Of a stretch of DNA of 64,000 bases, positions 53,017 to 62,167 are shown one piece after another. A program made the position numbers and the translations under genes. Each line of letters starts with the position of its first letter. The first letter of the stretch is position 1. The notes below the pieces were generated by a model. It was not told the origin of the DNA. It searched no databases and worked only from the letters and a program-made list of their open reading frames with translations. Origin of the DNA: Mycoplana rhizolycopersici (lineage in GTDB: Bacteria; Pseudomonadota; Alphaproteobacteria; Rhizobiales; Rhizobiaceae); assembly GCF_013378445.1 (NCBI RefSeq), contig NZ_JABXYK010000020.1, positions 1 to 64,000 on the forward strand. The letters run 5' to 3'.

Positions 53017-53325
53017 CTAGCGTACGGCATCCTTCTCAAAAACGCCCATCCTCCTCGACCGGTAGGGACCGTCCAGGATCTGCCGGTATGCCGCGACCTC
53101 CTGCGGCTCCCCATAAGGCTCAGCCAGAACAGCAGCGGCGGCTTGATAGGGTCAGAAGTTCAGCTTCAAGTCGTACCAGCCCTTTCGCATGAACATTTCC
53201 CAGGCGACGCTCAGATGGCGTGTCTCGTCGGTCGGTAGCAGCGCCAGGTCTGTCAGATGAGTAATGACGGTCTGATTCGTGCCGTCTGCCTGCGGTTTGC
53301 CGGGACGTGTTCTAGTCGGACGATC
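53017..53325 (-). pseudogene. truncated gene remnant with in-frame stop
   Basis: Read on the minus strand from about 53325 to 53017, one frame is open except for a single TGA at 53152-53154. It gives ITHLTDLALLPTDETRHLSV followed by AWEMFMRKGWYDLKLNF before the stop and then PYQAAAAVLAEPYGEPQEVA and AAYRQILDGPYRSRRMGVFE after it, ending at TAG (53017-53019). There is no start codon at the left end, so the 5' part is missing. Third positions are GC-rich as in a real gene. Product not recognised. The rest of the 52949-53535 gap shows no other gene. Confidence 0.5.
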
Positions 53326-53535
53326 TATCTATAGGAGCAGGGGGGAATGGGTGAGCTTTGTATGGGCGATCCGTCTCAATCTATTGGCAATTCGTCTCAA
53401 CCGAAGGCGCCGACGATCGCAGCAGGCAGTCGCGGCGCTGCGGCAGACGGCACAACCAGAGACAGAAGCCCATTTGCAATAACGATTTAGGCGATGCAGG
53501 ATGGCCGCTGCCAAACCGGATCGAGGAGTGCAAAT

Positions 53536-55125
53536 GTGACGATGGAATTCGATCATCTCAGCAGGCTTGTCGCAGGTGGACGCCTTTCCCGGCGTGAATT
53601 TCTGAGCCGGGCTGCCGCCCTTGGGGTGTCCGCGGCTGCGGCAAACGCCCTGCTGTCGAGTGCGGCCCGGGCGCAGGGGCCGGTAAAGGGCGGCATGTTG
53701 CGCGCCGGCCTCGTGGGCGGTGCTGCCACCGACAGCCTGGATCCCGCGACCTGGGCAAGCCAGGTGCCCTATACGATGGGTCGCTGTTGGGGCGAGCAAC
53801 TGTTGGAAGTCTCGCCTGCGGGCGAGATCGAATATCGCCTCGCCGAATCCTACGAGGCGTCCAAGGACGCAAAGACGTGGACCTTCCGGATCCGCCAGGA
53901 CGTCACGTTCCACAACGGCAAGGAACTGACGCCCGCCGACATCGTCGCGACGCTCGAGCGCCATGCGGACGCGAATTCGAAATCCGCCGCACTCGCCTTC
54001 GTTTCCGAGTTCGAAACCGTGAAGGCGGACGGCCGCAACGTCGTCATCACCCTTAAGGAGCCGAACGCCGATCTGCCCTATGTGGTCAGCGACTATCACC
54101 TGATGATCCAGCCGAACGGGGGCAAGGACAATCCGACGGAGGGCATCGGCACCGGGCCTTACAAGGTGGTCGTCAACGAGCCCGGCGTTCGCCATGTCGG
54201 CCAGAAGCACGAGGGTTACTGGGGAAGCGACCAGCGCGGCCACGCCGACACCATCGAGATCATCGTCATGAACGATTCGACAGCGCGCACGGCAGCGCTT
54301 CAGAGCGGCCAGATCGACATGATCAACCGTGTAGAGCCCAAGGTCGTCGAGCTCGTGAAGCGTGTCCCGGGCGTGACTATCCGCAACGTGCCGGGCAAGG
54401 GCCATTACGTGATGATCGCCCATTGCAACACTGCACCCTTCGATAACAACGACCTGCGGCTGGCGCTGAAATACGCCGTCGATCGCGAGGAGATGGTGCA
54501 GAAGATCCTGGGCGGCTACGGCACCGTCGGCAACGACACGCCGATGATCAAGGGCTATCCGCTGTTCGACGACGACATCGAGCAGCGCGTGTTCGATCCG
54601 GAGAAGGCCGCCGAGCACTACAAGAAGTCCGGCCATAGCGGTTCCGTGCTGCTGCGCACGTCGGACGTCGCCTTCCCGGGGGCCGTGGATGCGGCGCAGC
54701 TTTTCCAGCAGAGTGCGGCCAAATGCGGCATCACCGTCGAGATCAAGCGGGAGCCGGGAGACGGCTACTGGTCGGACGTCTGGAATCAGCAGCCCTTTTC
54801 GATGTCCTACTGGACCGGCCGTCCCACCCAGGATCAGGTCTATTCGATCGCCTATCTTTCCAAGGCGGAATGGAACGACACCCGGTTCTTCCGCGAGGAC
54901 TTCGACAAGCTGATCATCGGTGCGCGCTCCGAACTGGACGAGAGCAAGCGCAAGGCCATGTATCGGCAGGCGGCGATGATCCTGCGCGACGAGGGCGGTG
55001 CCATAGTGCCGATGTTCAACAACTACATCGATGCGACGACCGCGAAGGTCGGCGGCTGGGTGGACGACCCGAACGGGGAGCTGATGGGCGGCCACGCGCT
55101 TACGAAATGCTGGGTCACCGCCTAG
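53536..55125 (+). CDS. extracellular solute-binding protein (family 5), Tat-exported
   Basis: A 529-residue periplasmic binding protein of the peptide/nickel/opine (family 5) class. It has a twin-arginine signal: GGRLSRREFLSRAAALGVSA, with a cleavage region ending SSAARAQ. The family motif region is TFRIRQDVTFHNGKELTPAD followed by IVATLERH. The GTG at 53536 is favoured by GAGGAG seven bases upstream; the ATG two codons later (53542) is the alternative. No permease or ATPase genes are next to it, so its transporter partner is elsewhere. The ligand is unknown. Confidence 0.88.
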   Translation: MTMEFDHLSRLVAGGRLSRREFLSRAAALGVSAAAANALLSSAARAQGPVKGGMLRAGLVGGAATDSLDPATWASQVPYTMGRCWGEQLLEVSPAGEIEYRLAESYEASKDAKTWTFRIRQDVTFHNGKELTPADIVATLERHADANSKSAALAFVSEFETVKADGRNVVITLKEPNADLPYVVSDYHLMIQPNGGKDNPTEGIGTGPYKVVVNEPGVRHVGQKHEGYWGSDQRGHADTIEIIVMNDSTARTAALQSGQIDMINRVEPKVVELVKRVPGVTIRNVPGKGHYVMIAHCNTAPFDNNDLRLALKYAVDREEMVQKILGGYGTVGNDTPMIKGYPLFDDDIEQRVFDPEKAAEHYKKSGHSGSVLLRTSDVAFPGAVDAAQLFQQSAAKCGITVEIKREPGDGYWSDVWNQQPFSMSYWTGRPTQDQVYSIAYLSKAEWNDTRFFREDFDKLIIGARSELDESKRKAMYRQAAMILRDEGGAIVPMFNNYIDATTAKVGGWVDDPNGELMGGHALTKCWVTA

Positions 55126-55193
55126 CGTGACCGTGCGAGAGGGGGCGAAGTGCCCCTTCCGGAGCCGCGCAGGCATCTCGATTGCCCCACGAT

Positions 55194-55223
55194 GCCGGCC
55201 GGTCCCTCGTCGGACCGGCCGGC
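55194..55223. terminator. strong hairpin after the binding-protein gene
   Basis: GCCGGCCGGTCC (55194-55205) / GGACCGGCCGGC (55212-55223), a perfect 12-bp stem with a six-base loop and no T tract. About 70 bp past the stop codon. Confidence 0.55.
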
Positions 55224-55406
55224 CGCTTGGAATAAGCTGCAGACGGGGCCGCTTCCGCACCGCCATGGCTGCGTCGCCATTCCCGCCACAATTCGTTCGC
55301 CGGCCGGCACGCGACACATTGACCGCGGCCTCGCCGGCCCCTAAGTTGCGGCCATCTGAAACAGCTGAAAGGTGCCGGTTCGATCAATGCGTCCGGCGAA
55401 CACCGC

Positions 55407-56690
55407 TTGTTCGAACTTGCGATTGCATTTCTTCTTATCGTCATCAATGGAATTTTCGCTCTCTCGGAACTCTCGATCGTCTCTTCGCGGAAAGTCCGCC
55501 TGAGAACGATGGCTGCCCAGGGGCGGCGCGGAGCGGAGACGGCCATCAGGCTTGCCGACAATCCGGGAAAATTCCTCTCCACCGTCCAGATCGGCATCAC
55601 GCTGGTCGGCATCCTGGCCGGCGCGGTCTCGGGTGCCGCACTCGGCGAGCGCCTCGGCGAGATCCTGCGCGATTCCAACGTACCGATCTGGCTTGCCGGC
55701 CCGCTCGGCTACGGCATCGTCATCACGCTGATCACCTATCTTTCCGTCGTTGTCGGCGAACTGGTTCCAAAGCAGATCGCGCTGCGCAATCCCGAGCGTT
55801 TCGCCTGCAACGTGGCGCCGATGATGGCGCTTTTGTCCAAGATCGGCGGGCCGTTCGTCTGGCTCCTCGACGGTTCGACGCGCCTCATCTTCCGCACCAT
55901 GGGGCTGCACGAGGCGCCCGAAAGCGTGGTGACCGACGAGGAAATCAAGGCGGTCATGGCGGAAGCGGAAGCAGCCGGCGTCATCGAAAGCGGTGAGCAG
56001 AGCATGATTGCAGGCGTGATGCGCTTTTCAGACCGCGAAGCGCGCGGCCTGATGACCCCGCGCAAGGACGTCGACTGGATCGATCTCAGCGACGATCCGG
56101 CGGAAATCCGCCAGCAGATCTTCACCAGCCAGCACTCGCGCCTTCCGGTCAGCGAAAACGGTATCGAATCGATCATGGGCATCCTGCAGACGCGCGAGCT
56201 TCTGCCCGCGGTCGCTTCGGGCGCGCCCTTCGACATCCGCAGCTATATCCGCCAGGCGCCGGTCATTCCCGACAGTATGGACGCCATGCGCGTGCTCGAG
56301 GCATTGCGCTCTTCCGACGTGCCGATCTTGCTGGTGCACGACGAGTACGGGCATTTCGAAGGCGTGCTGACGCCCGCGGACGTGCTGGAAGCCATCGCCG
56401 GCGTGTTCCGTTCGGACATCGGCGAGGGCGAAGAGGACGAATATGCCGTCCAGCGCGCCGACGGATCCTGGCTGCTCTCCGGCTCGATGCCGATCGATGA
56501 GCTTGCCGACCGGATTGGTCTGTCGCTGCCGGATAACCGCGGCTACCAGACCGTCGCCGGCCTGATCATCGACGTGCTGCAGCACCTGCCTGTCACCGGC
56601 GAGATCGTGCAGACGCAGGGCTGGCAGTTCGAGGTGGTCGACATGGACGGACGCCGGATCGACAAGCTGCTCGCCAGCAAGATTCCCTGA
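55407..56690 (+). CDS. CNNM/CorC-type membrane protein with CBS domains
   Basis: A 427-residue protein often labelled hemolysin-like: DUF21/CNNM membrane domain (about residues 1-140, with SELSIVSSRKVRLRTMAAQG and GELVPKQIALRNPERFA), a CBS pair (about 205-330, RLPVSENGIESIMGIL and VLEALRSSDVPILLVHDEYG) and a CorC_HlyC domain (about 345-427). Likely role is Mg or other cation transport or regulation. The start appears to be TTG at 55407; no ATG or GTG in frame precedes it, and the ATG at 55387 is out of frame. The ribosome site is weak. Confidence 0.88.
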   Translation: MFELAIAFLLIVINGIFALSELSIVSSRKVRLRTMAAQGRRGAETAIRLADNPGKFLSTVQIGITLVGILAGAVSGAALGERLGEILRDSNVPIWLAGPLGYGIVITLITYLSVVVGELVPKQIALRNPERFACNVAPMMALLSKIGGPFVWLLDGSTRLIFRTMGLHEAPESVVTDEEIKAVMAEAEAAGVIESGEQSMIAGVMRFSDREARGLMTPRKDVDWIDLSDDPAEIRQQIFTSQHSRLPVSENGIESIMGILQTRELLPAVASGAPFDIRSYIRQAPVIPDSMDAMRVLEALRSSDVPILLVHDEYGHFEGVLTPADVLEAIAGVFRSDIGEGEEDEYAVQRADGSWLLSGSMPIDELADRIGLSLPDNRGYQTVAGLIIDVLQHLPVTGEIVQTQGWQFEVVDMDGRRIDKLLASKIP

Positions 56691-56728
56691 TCGCGCAAGT
56701 TCAGGCCGAAAGACCGGTCATCGTGTGA

Positions 56729-56756
56729 AGCCACGCAGCGCTTGCGTGGCTTTTTC
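56729..56756 (+). terminator. terminator after CNNM/CBS gene
   Basis: AAGCCACGCA (56729-56738) / TGCGTGGCTT (56744-56753) followed by TTT (TTTTT including stem). A textbook rho-independent terminator. Confidence 0.9.
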
Positions 56757-56759
56757 CGT

Positions 56760-57227
56760 TCAGGGGCCGATCAGCCGGGCACCCGGTCCCGCCTTGGCAA
56801 GCTCATCGTGAGGGTTGCGCAAGGGGCAGTCGTGCATCGAGAGGCAGCCGCAGCCGATGCAGCCTTCGAGCTGGTCGCGCAGCGCGGTCAAGACGGCGAT
56901 CCGTTCATTGAGGCCCTGCTGCCAGTTCTGCGACAGGGATCGCCAGTCCTCGGCGGCAACCGGTCTGTCGTGCGGCAGCGCGGACAGCGCTTCTGCGATT
57001 TCCGCAAGCGGTATGCCCGTGCGCTGGGCGATCTTGATCACCGCCACCCGGCGCAGGATCGAGCGCGGATAGCGCCTCTGGTTTCCGCGGTTGCGATTGC
57101 TCCGGATCAGGCCCTTGGTCTCGTAGAAATGCAGCGTCGAAACGGCCACGCCGCTTCGGGCCGCCACTTCGCCGACGCTCAGCTCGAAGGGTATCGGCTT
57201 CCTTGCAACTTTCTTCATTCGCCGCAT
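56760..57227 (-). CDS. soxR: redox-sensing MerR-family activator SoxR
   Basis: A 155-residue MerR-type regulator. The N-terminal DNA-binding domain shows [26 protein letters not shown], and the C-terminal [2Fe-2S] cluster motif is [12 protein letters not shown], fitting CX2CXCX5C. Oxidation of the cluster by redox-cycling compounds switches the protein on. Starts at 57227 or 57218 are both possible; 57227 has GAGG in front. Its start overlaps the -35 of the divergent promoter, so it is likely autoregulated. Confidence 0.96.
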   Translation of the reverse strand: MRRMKKVARKPIPFELSVGEVAARSGVAVSTLHFYETKGLIRSNRNRGNQRRYPRSILRRVAVIKIAQRTGIPLAEIAEALSALPHDRPVAAEDWRSLSQNWQQGLNERIAVLTALRDQLEGCIGCGCLSMHDCPLRNPHDELAKAGPGARLIGP

Positions 57228-57257
57228 TGACCTCAATATTGGTTGAGGTTTTATAGC
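57227..57257 (+). promoter_or_regulatory. SoxR operator and 19-bp-spacer promoter
   Basis: TTGACC (57227-57232), a 19-bp spacer and TATAGC (57252-57257). The spacer carries CCTCAA-TATTGG-TTGAGG (57231-57248), the same half-sites as the canonical soxS operator. The long spacer is characteristic of MerR-family activation. It points to the flavin reductase gene at 57300. Confidence 0.9.
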
Positions 57258-57299
57258 ATCGTCTCCACACGATTGAAACGCTTGCTGGAGACCACAGGC

Positions 57300-57869
57300 A
57301 TGAATGAGAAAATCCGCATCGCGATCATCTATGGAAGCGCTCGTGAGGAGCGCTTCTGCGATACGGTGGCGAACTGGCTCCTGTCCGAGCTCGAGGGATT
57401 GAGCGGTTTCGACGTCGCGATCATCGATCCAGCCCGGCTGACCTTTACCGCCAGCGGGCCGGATGCGCGCTCGGCCGCGGAAATCGAGACACAGCTGGCA
57501 CGGGCCGACGCCTTCATCATCGTCGTGCCGGAGTACAACCACGGCTATCCCGCGGTGTTGAAGGCGCTGATCGACAGCACCTACAAGCCGTGGCACGCAA
57601 AGCCGGTCGCTTTCGTTTCCTATGGCGGCATTTCGGGCGGACTGCGGGCGGTGGAGCAGTTGCGGTTGGTGTTCGCCGAGCTGCACGCGGTCGCGATCCG
57701 CGACACCGTCAGCCTGGCCCATGCGTGGTCGCAGTTCGATTCGGAAGGAAACCCCATGCGCCCGTCGCAGATGAAGGGGCCGGTAATCGTGATGGTGAAC
57801 CGGCTCTTGTGGTGGGCGAGGGCGCTGCGGGCCGCGCGCTGGGAGAGCGTCTACGACGATGTCGCCTAG
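57300..57869 (+). CDS. NADPH-dependent FMN reductase, SoxR target
   Basis: A 189-residue flavodoxin-fold oxidoreductase of the NADPH-dependent FMN reductase family: [20 protein letters not shown] at the N terminus (phosphate loop), [20 protein letters not shown] around residue 80 and [20 protein letters not shown]. It uses FMN. The gene lies beneath a perfect SoxR operator, so it is almost surely induced by redox-cycling drugs. It may reduce quinones or flavins. The ATG at 57300 has GGAG upstream. Confidence 0.93.
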   Translation: MNEKIRIAIIYGSAREERFCDTVANWLLSELEGLSGFDVAIIDPARLTFTASGPDARSAAEIETQLARADAFIIVVPEYNHGYPAVLKALIDSTYKPWHAKPVAFVSYGGISGGLRAVEQLRLVFAELHAVAIRDTVSLAHAWSQFDSEGNPMRPSQMKGPVIVMVNRLLWWARALRAARWESVYDDVA

Positions 57870-57903
57870 CGGCTGCGGGTGCGCGAACGGGCATCAGGCA
57901 ATC

Positions 57904-58365
57904 TCAGCCGAAGCCCGTCTGCCGCAAGGCCTCGCCGGCGATCATCGCCGCCGACATGGCAACATTGATGGAGCGCTGGCCTTCGACCATCGGAATGAGC
58001 AGGCGGGCATCCGCCTTCTCGTGGACGTGGTCCGGCACGCCGGCGCTTTCGCGCCCGAGGAGGATGATATCGTCGGCATGGTATTCGAAATCGACATAGG
58101 GAAGGGCGGCCTTCGTCGAGGCGAGCACGAGCCGCCTGCCGGTGGAGAGGCGCCATTCCTCGAAGCGTTCCCACGTCACGTGACGGACAAGCCGGACCGC
58201 GGCAAGATAATCCATCCCCGCGCGCTTCAGGTTGCGGTCGGAAATGTCGAAGCCGGCAGGCTCGATGATGTCGACGCCCATGCCGAGGCAGGCGGCGAGC
58301 CGCATGATGGTTCCGGTGTTGCCGGCGATATCCGGCTGGTAAAGGGCGATGCGAAGGTCAGACAT
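57904..58365 (-). CDS. trmL: tRNA (cytidine(34)-2'-O)-methyltransferase TrmL
   Basis: Methylates the wobble base (C34 or cmnm5U34) of leucine tRNAs. The 153-residue SPOUT enzyme has LYQPDIAGNTGTIMRLAACL at the start, then DDIILLGRESAGVPDHVHEK and RSINVAMSAAMIAGEALRQT at the C terminus, the trefoil-knot AdoMet site. The ATG at 58365 gives the normal length; the ATG at 58383 is possible. It converges on the flavin reductase gene. Confidence 0.93.
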   Translation of the reverse strand: MSDLRIALYQPDIAGNTGTIMRLAACLGMGVDIIEPAGFDISDRNLKRAGMDYLAAVRLVRHVTWERFEEWRLSTGRRLVLASTKAALPYVDFEYHADDIILLGRESAGVPDHVHEKADARLLIPMVEGQRSINVAMSAAMIAGEALRQTGFG

Positions 58366-58551
58366 GCCCCTGCCATAGCGCAAACGGAACCGCAGCCAAA
58401 GGGGAGCCTTGTGCGAGATCGGCGCGACCGCTGTGCCGGCCGGGCAACAGGTGGTGCCGGATCGATGAAATATTGGGCATGGCCTCTGGCAAAAATGCGT
58501 AATTCAGGGTAACAAACGTTATCTTCAACGCGAGAAAAGGGAGGCATCCGG

Positions 58552-58608
58552 ATGGATACAGCTTATCGACCACGCCTCCTTGACGGCATCGCCATCGCTC
58601 TCGTCTAG
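58552..58608 (+). CDS. candidate 18-codon upstream peptide
   Basis: ATG to TAG encoding MDTAYRPRLLDGIAIALV, with a very strong ribosome site (AGGGAGG, six bases). It lies 150 bp upstream of an ABC exporter and could be a leader or a small peptide; no regulatory pairing was found. The rest of the 58366-58759 gap contains no other gene I can support. Confidence 0.4.
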   Translation: MDTAYRPRLLDGIAIALV

Positions 58609-58759
58609 GCGTTCGACGCTTTTCCCGACTTTCGTTTTTCAATGACCGCGCACTGGCCTCTGTGCCGTATCGCGGTTTCCCGGTGGCCCCGACGGGGCCC
58701 ATGCGCGACCGCGCAATGCGCCGCGCCGTTTCCGGGGTTGTTTCGGAGAGACTGCCACC

Positions 58760-60613
58760 ATGTTCGGCTGGTTTGAAAAAAGACTTGATCCCTATCCCTC
58801 CGAGGAGCCGAAGCTCCCCCCGAAGGGGCTTTTTGCCTTCTGCTGGCATTACACGCGTGCGGCCGCGCCCTGGCTTGCGATCATGGCGGTACTGACGGCG
58901 CTGATCGCCGTCGGAGAGGTGATGCTGTTCCAGTTTCTCGGCAACATCGTCGACTGGCTGTCGAGCGCCGACCGCGCGACCTTCCTTGAGACCGAGGCGC
59001 CACGCCTCTACTGGATGGGGGCGATCGTGCTCGTCGGCCTGCCTTTGGTGGTGGCGCTCGATTCGATCATCATGCACCAGGTGCTGCTCGGCAATTATCC
59101 GATGATCGCGCGCTGGCAGATGCACCGCTACCTGCTGCGGCAGAGCATGACGTTCTTTGCCAACGAGTTCGCCGGCCGGGTCGCCACCAAGGTGATGCAG
59201 ACATCGCTCGCCGTGCGCGAGACGGTGATGAAGATCCTCGACGTGTTCGTCTACGTGGTCACCTATTTCGTAACGATGATCGCGGTGGTGGCGAGCGCAG
59301 ACCTGCGCCTCGTCGCCCCGCTGCTCGTCTGGCTGGCGGTCTATGTGGCGATCGTGTGGTACTACGTGCCCAAGCTGCGCAAGATCTCCTCCCAACAGGC
59401 CGACGCCCGCTCGATGATGACCGGGCGGATCGTCGATAGTTACACCAACATCGCAACGGTGAAGCTTTTCTCGCATGCCGGCCGGGAAGAATCCTATGCG
59501 CGCAACGGGATGGACGAATTCCTTCAGACCGTGCATCGCCAGATGCGCAAGGTGACGATGTTCCATATCCTCGTCTACCTGAACAACTGCGTGGCGCTGT
59601 TTTTCATCTCGGCCCTGTCGATCTGGTTCTGGCTGAACGGTGCAATCTCGGTCGGCGCGATCGCAATCGCCATCGGCCTGGCCATGCGCATCAACGGCAT
59701 GTCGCAGTGGATCATGTGGGAAGTGTCCGCGCTCTTCGAAAACATCGGCACCGTCTATGACGGCATGGGCATGATGACGAATGCGCACGACATCACCGAC
59801 CATCCGCAGGCCGCAGCCCTTTCGGCGCGCAAGGGAGCGATCGTGTTCGAGAACGTCGGCTTCCACTACGGCAAGAACAAGGGCGTGATCGAGGATCTGT
59901 CGCTGTCCATCCGGGCGGGCGAGAAGATCGGCCTTGTCGGCCGGTCGGGTGCTGGCAAGACGACGCTGATGAACGTGCTGCTGCGCTTCTACGATCTGGA
60001 GAAGGGCCGCATCGCGATCGACGGGCAGGATATCTCGAAGGTGACGCAGGACAGCCTGCGCAGCCAGATCGGCGTCGTCACGCAGGATACCTCGCTGCTG
60101 CACCGGTCGATCCGCGACAACATCGCCTACGGCCGGCCGGAGGCGAGCGATGCGGAGATCATCGAGGCGGCGAAGCGCGCCAATGCGTGGAGCTTCATCG
60201 AGGACCTCGTCGACATGCAGGGGCGCCAGGGGCTGGATGCCCAGGTCGGCGAGCGCGGCGTGAAACTCTCCGGCGGCCAGCGCCAGCGCATCGCGATCGC
60301 CCGCGTCTTCCTCAAGGATGCGCCGATCCTGATCCTCGACGAGGCGACGTCGGCGCTGGATTCCGAAGTCGAGGCGGCGATCCAGGAGAACCTGTTCGCG
60401 CTGATGCAGGGCAAGACGGTGATCGCCATCGCCCACCGGCTGTCGACGCTGACGGAGATGGACCGCCTCGTGGTTCTCGACAAGGGGCGGATCCACGAGA
60501 CCGGCAGCCACGCTGAACTCGTCGCCGGCCACGGCATCTATGCCGACCTCTGGCGCCGCCAGTCCGGCGGCTTCATCGCTGACGACGAGAAGAGCGAGGC
60601 GGCGGCGGAGTAG
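58760..60613 (+). CDS. ABC transporter, fused membrane and ATPase domains (exporter type)
   Basis: A 617-residue half-transporter, homodimeric or pairing with a relative. An N-terminal six-segment membrane domain (about residues 25-330) is followed by the ATPase: Walker A GRSGAGKTT (394-402), signature LSGGQ (503-507), Walker B ILILDEATSALDSE and the H-loop IAIAHRLSTL. The exported substrate is unknown; such proteins export lipids, peptides or drugs. Its nearest relative in the window is the gene at 62589, about 2 kb on. It ends before a repeat and a strong terminator. Confidence 0.94.
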   Translation: MFGWFEKRLDPYPSEEPKLPPKGLFAFCWHYTRAAAPWLAIMAVLTALIAVGEVMLFQFLGNIVDWLSSADRATFLETEAPRLYWMGAIVLVGLPLVVALDSIIMHQVLLGNYPMIARWQMHRYLLRQSMTFFANEFAGRVATKVMQTSLAVRETVMKILDVFVYVVTYFVTMIAVVASADLRLVAPLLVWLAVYVAIVWYYVPKLRKISSQQADARSMMTGRIVDSYTNIATVKLFSHAGREESYARNGMDEFLQTVHRQMRKVTMFHILVYLNNCVALFFISALSIWFWLNGAISVGAIAIAIGLAMRINGMSQWIMWEVSALFENIGTVYDGMGMMTNAHDITDHPQAAALSARKGAIVFENVGFHYGKNKGVIEDLSLSIRAGEKIGLVGRSGAGKTTLMNVLLRFYDLEKGRIAIDGQDISKVTQDSLRSQIGVVTQDTSLLHRSIRDNIAYGRPEASDAEIIEAAKRANAWSFIEDLVDMQGRQGLDAQVGERGVKLSGGQRQRIAIARVFLKDAPILILDEATSALDSEVEAAIQENLFALMQGKTVIAIAHRLSTLTEMDRLVVLDKGRIHETGSHAELVAGHGIYADLWRRQSGGFIADDEKSEAAAE

Positions 60614-60671
60614 AAGGGCGAGGCGGCATTGGAGCAGGACTGGGTGAAATGGATGCCAAGCCCTCACCCTG

Positions 60672-60784
60672 CCGTCATGCCGGCCCCCGAGCCGGCATCC
60701 AGCCGCGCAAGTCCTTGCGGGATAAACGTTTCCTGCGCCGCGGACGCGGCGCTGCTGGACACCGGATCAGGTCCGGTGTGACGG
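60672..60784. repeat. intergenic repeat, second family, copy 2
   Basis: Starts CCGTCATGCCGG and ends ACCGGATCAGGTCCGGTGTG-ACGG; the reverse complement aligns with 21761-21872. A self-complementary hairpin GCGCCGCG-GAC-GCGGCGC lies in the middle (around 60735-60752). Confidence 0.75.
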
Positions 60785-60814
60785 TGAGGGGGTGTCGCGG
60801 CTGTTTCCGAATGC

Positions 60815-60847
60815 AAACGGCGCGCCCCCGGTCGGGGCGCGCCGTTT
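60815..60847. terminator. bidirectional terminator
   Basis: AAACGGCGCGCCCC (60815-60828) pairs with GGGGCGCGCCGTTT (60834-60847), a perfect 14-bp stem whose outer A-T pairs give T runs in both directions. It separates two convergent genes. Confidence 0.85.
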
Positions 60848-60886
60848 GTGCGGTTTTGACCTTGACGGCCGTGTCGTCCCGCCGCC

Positions 60887-62167
60887 TCAGGTCGGCTTGT
60901 GGCCCTTGAGGCCGTAGTAGGCGATGTAGACGTAGCACAGAACCGGCAGCAGGAAGGCGTGCTGGATGCCGATGGCATCGGCGAGCGCGCCCATGGCGAC
61001 GGGCACGATGGCGCCGCCGACGATGGCAAGGCACAGGATGCCGGAGCCCTGGCTCGTGTGGCGCCCAAGGCCATAGAGGCCGAGCGAGAAGATCGTCGGG
61101 AACATGATCGAGTTGAAGAGGCCGATCGCGAGCACCGCCCACATGGCAAGGCTGCCGGAGGTGAACACCGTCACGAGCAACAGCAACATGGCGATCGCGG
61201 CGTTGAAGGCCAGTGCCTTGCCGTCGTCGATGTAGCGCATGGCAACGGAGCCGATGAAGCGGCCGATCATGGCGCCGCCCCAGAAATAGGCGACGTAGTG
61301 GGCGGCCTCGGCCTCCGGCATGCCGGCGATCGACCGTTCACCGAAGAAGTTGACGAGGAAGCTGCCGATGCTGACCTCCGCGCCGACATAGAGGAAAATG
61401 CCGATCGCGCCGAGGACGAGGTGGCGGTGGCTCCAGGCCGAGCCGGTGTCGGTGATCGGTGCGACTTCTTCAAAGGCGTCGACCTTGGGCAGCTTCAGCG
61501 CGGCAAACACGGCGGCCAACAGCAGGAAGGCGGCGGCGAGGCCGAGATAGGGGGCCTTGACGGCGGCAGCTTCGGCGCTCTTCAGCGTATCGATCTGCTC
61601 GGGCGTCATGCCGGCGGTGGCGGCGGCGGCACTGCCGAGGATCAAAAGCGCCCCGAACATCGGCGCGAGCGTGGTCCCGAGCGCGTTGAACGCCTGCGTC
61701 ATGGTGAGGCGGCTTGCGGCGGTGTCGGGCGGACCGAGCACGGTGACGTAGGGGTTGGCGGCCACCTGCAAAAGGGTGATGCCGCTTGCCAGCACGAACA
61801 GGGCGCCGAGGAAGAGCGGATAGGCACGGTAGGAGGCGGCGGGCACGAACAGCGCGCAGCCGATCGCTGCGACGACGAGGCCGAGCACGATGCCGCCCTT
61901 GTAGCTGATGCGGCGGACGATGGCGCCCGCCGGCAGCGATACCAGGAAGTAGGCTCCGAAGAAGCAGAACTGGATCAGCATCGACTGCGTGTAGTTCAGC
62001 GAGAAGACGTTGCGCAGGTGCGGCACGAGAATGTCATTCAGGCAGGTGATGAAGCCCCACATGAAGAACAGGGAGGTGAGCGCGATCAGCGCAAACCGGT
62101 GGTTCGATGCGGTGCCGTCAGAAGCAGCGGCGCTCGCATTCGCGGAGTTGTTTGGCAATGCTACCAA
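60887..62167 (-). CDS. FucP/GluP-family sugar:proton symporter (MFS)
   Basis: A 426-residue, 12-segment major facilitator protein related to fucose/glucose/galactose permeases. It begins [28 protein letters not shown] (quoted partly as [14 protein letters not shown]), the typical first membrane segment, then [16 protein letters not shown] and [21 protein letters not shown] place the start at the TTG at 62167, eight bases after GAGG; the frame opens at 62314 but the extra N terminus does not look real. The substrate sugar cannot be told from sequence. Confidence 0.88.
   Translation of the reverse strand: MVALPNNSANASAAASDGTASNHRFALIALTSLFFMWGFITCLNDILVPHLRNVFSLNYTQSMLIQFCFFGAYFLVSLPAGAIVRRISYKGGIVLGLVVAAIGCALFVPAASYRAYPLFLGALFVLASGITLLQVAANPYVTVLGPPDTAASRLTMTQAFNALGTTLAPMFGALLILGSAAAATAGMTPEQIDTLKSAEAAAVKAPYLGLAAAFLLLAAVFAALKLPKVDAFEEVAPITDTGSAWSHRHLVLGAIGIFLYVGAEVSIGSFLVNFFGERSIAGMPEAEAAHYVAYFWGGAMIGRFIGSVAMRYIDDGKALAFNAAIAMLLLLVTVFTSGSLAMWAVLAIGLFNSIMFPTIFSLGLYGLGRHTSQGSGILCLAIVGGAIVPVAMGALADAIGIQHAFLLPVLCYVYIAYYGLKGHKPT

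Noticed and set aside
53152-53154. TGA as a selenocysteine codon in the remnant at 53017-53325
   Set aside because: No start codon, no recognisable selenoprotein family and no evident SECIS-like hairpin after the TGA; decay is simpler.
58358-60667. 769-codon open frame on the minus strand
   Set aside because: Fully antisense to the clear ABC exporter; its composition is what the GC-rich complement of a gene gives, with no family features.
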